Of a stretch of 28,708 nt of DNA, positions 28,605 to 28,708 are shown in pieces. The first letter of the stretch is position 1, and every line of letters begins with the position of its first letter. This DNA is from Candidatus Planktophila sp. (lineage in GTDB: Bacteria; Actinomycetota; Actinomycetes; Nanopelagicales; Nanopelagicaceae), in contig JAURJS010000032.1 of NCBI GenBank assembly GCA_030832135.1, positions 1 through 28,708 on the forward strand, in the 5' to 3' direction. The notes beneath the pieces were generated by a model, which did not search any database, had not been told where the DNA came from, and saw nothing but the letters and a program-made list of their open reading frames with translations. The position numbers were made by a program, and so were the translations under genes.

Positions 28605-28708
28605 TTTTGCTTCCTTATCCGGGCAGGTACGTGCCCGACGTTCCGAGGGTAAGGCGCTGGCCGGTTGGCCAACGAGGTAAGGCTATATGCGCGTAGACCT
28701 GCGCGGAA
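28605..28708 (-). promoter_or_regulatory. Leader/promoter region of the ABC ATPase gene
   Basis: A partial upstream region cut by the window edge. Read toward the gene it holds a perfect 10-bp palindrome GTTGGCCAAC (28664-28673), a -10-like TACCCT (28651-28646), a hairpin CGGGCA/TGCCCG (28620-28625 with 28632-28637), and AAGGAAG as ribosome site. The palindrome could be an operator and the hairpin a leader structure. The -35 box is not clear. Confidence 0.35.

Overview
The window looks like a compact chromosome segment from a low- to mid-GC actinobacterium, most probably a streamlined freshwater planktonic member (acI / Nanopelagicales-like). That placement is inference. It rests on a WhiB3/WhiD-type regulator, the actinobacterial gene order sucC-sucD-perM-purN-purH-folD-DUF3017-mdh, a GuaB3 paralogue next to guaB, a GroEL with a histidine-rich tail, moderate base composition, and very short or overlapping gene junctions. 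I see no tRNA, rRNA, CRISPR array, insertion sequence or phage gene. No gap without a gene exceeds 300 bases; the longest are about 1787-1960 and 7770-7933.

Layout. 1-1786: the 3' end of groES and all of groEL, closed by a strong terminator. 1961-7384: one very large secreted or surface protein made of Ig-like, fibronectin-III-like and MBG-like repeats with an OmpA-like C-terminus, closed by a bidirectional terminator shared with the convergent whiB gene. 7458-8833: a divergent pair of regulators, a WhiB3-like iron-sulfur protein (minus) and a MerR-family protein with a cobalamin-binding C-terminus (plus). 8878-13344: a guanine-nucleotide operon (CBS-less IMP dehydrogenase, GuaB3, GMP synthetase) followed by a secreted cyclophilin. 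13357-16354: a PIG-L deacetylase and PcrA helicase, divergent with only 28 bases between start codons. 16433-25021: central metabolism and one-carbon/purine genes (sucC, sucD, perM, purN, purH, folD, a DUF3017 gene, mdh, icd). 25062-26285: an S51-type peptidase and a DinB-like protein. 26294-27430 (minus): a secreted trypsin-like protease. 27522-28604 (minus): a sugar-type ABC ATPase.

How they fit together. Purine synthesis is represented at two points: PurN and PurH make IMP, and GuaB/GuaB3/GuaA turn IMP into GMP. FolD supplies the 10-formyl-THF used by PurN and PurH. SucCD, Mdh and Icd cover three TCA-cycle steps. The mdh promoter carries a near-perfect 20-bp palindrome in its spacer, which suggests repressor control. 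The most notable regulatory candidate is the MerR-type protein: it carries the W-x9-EH signature and the axial histidine of adenosylcobalamin photoreceptors of the CarH/LitR type. It sits between a redox-type WhiB gene and the gua operon. Several genes without a Shine-Dalgarno have a -10-like hexamer ending 6 to 8 bases before the ATG, which suggests leaderless mRNAs.
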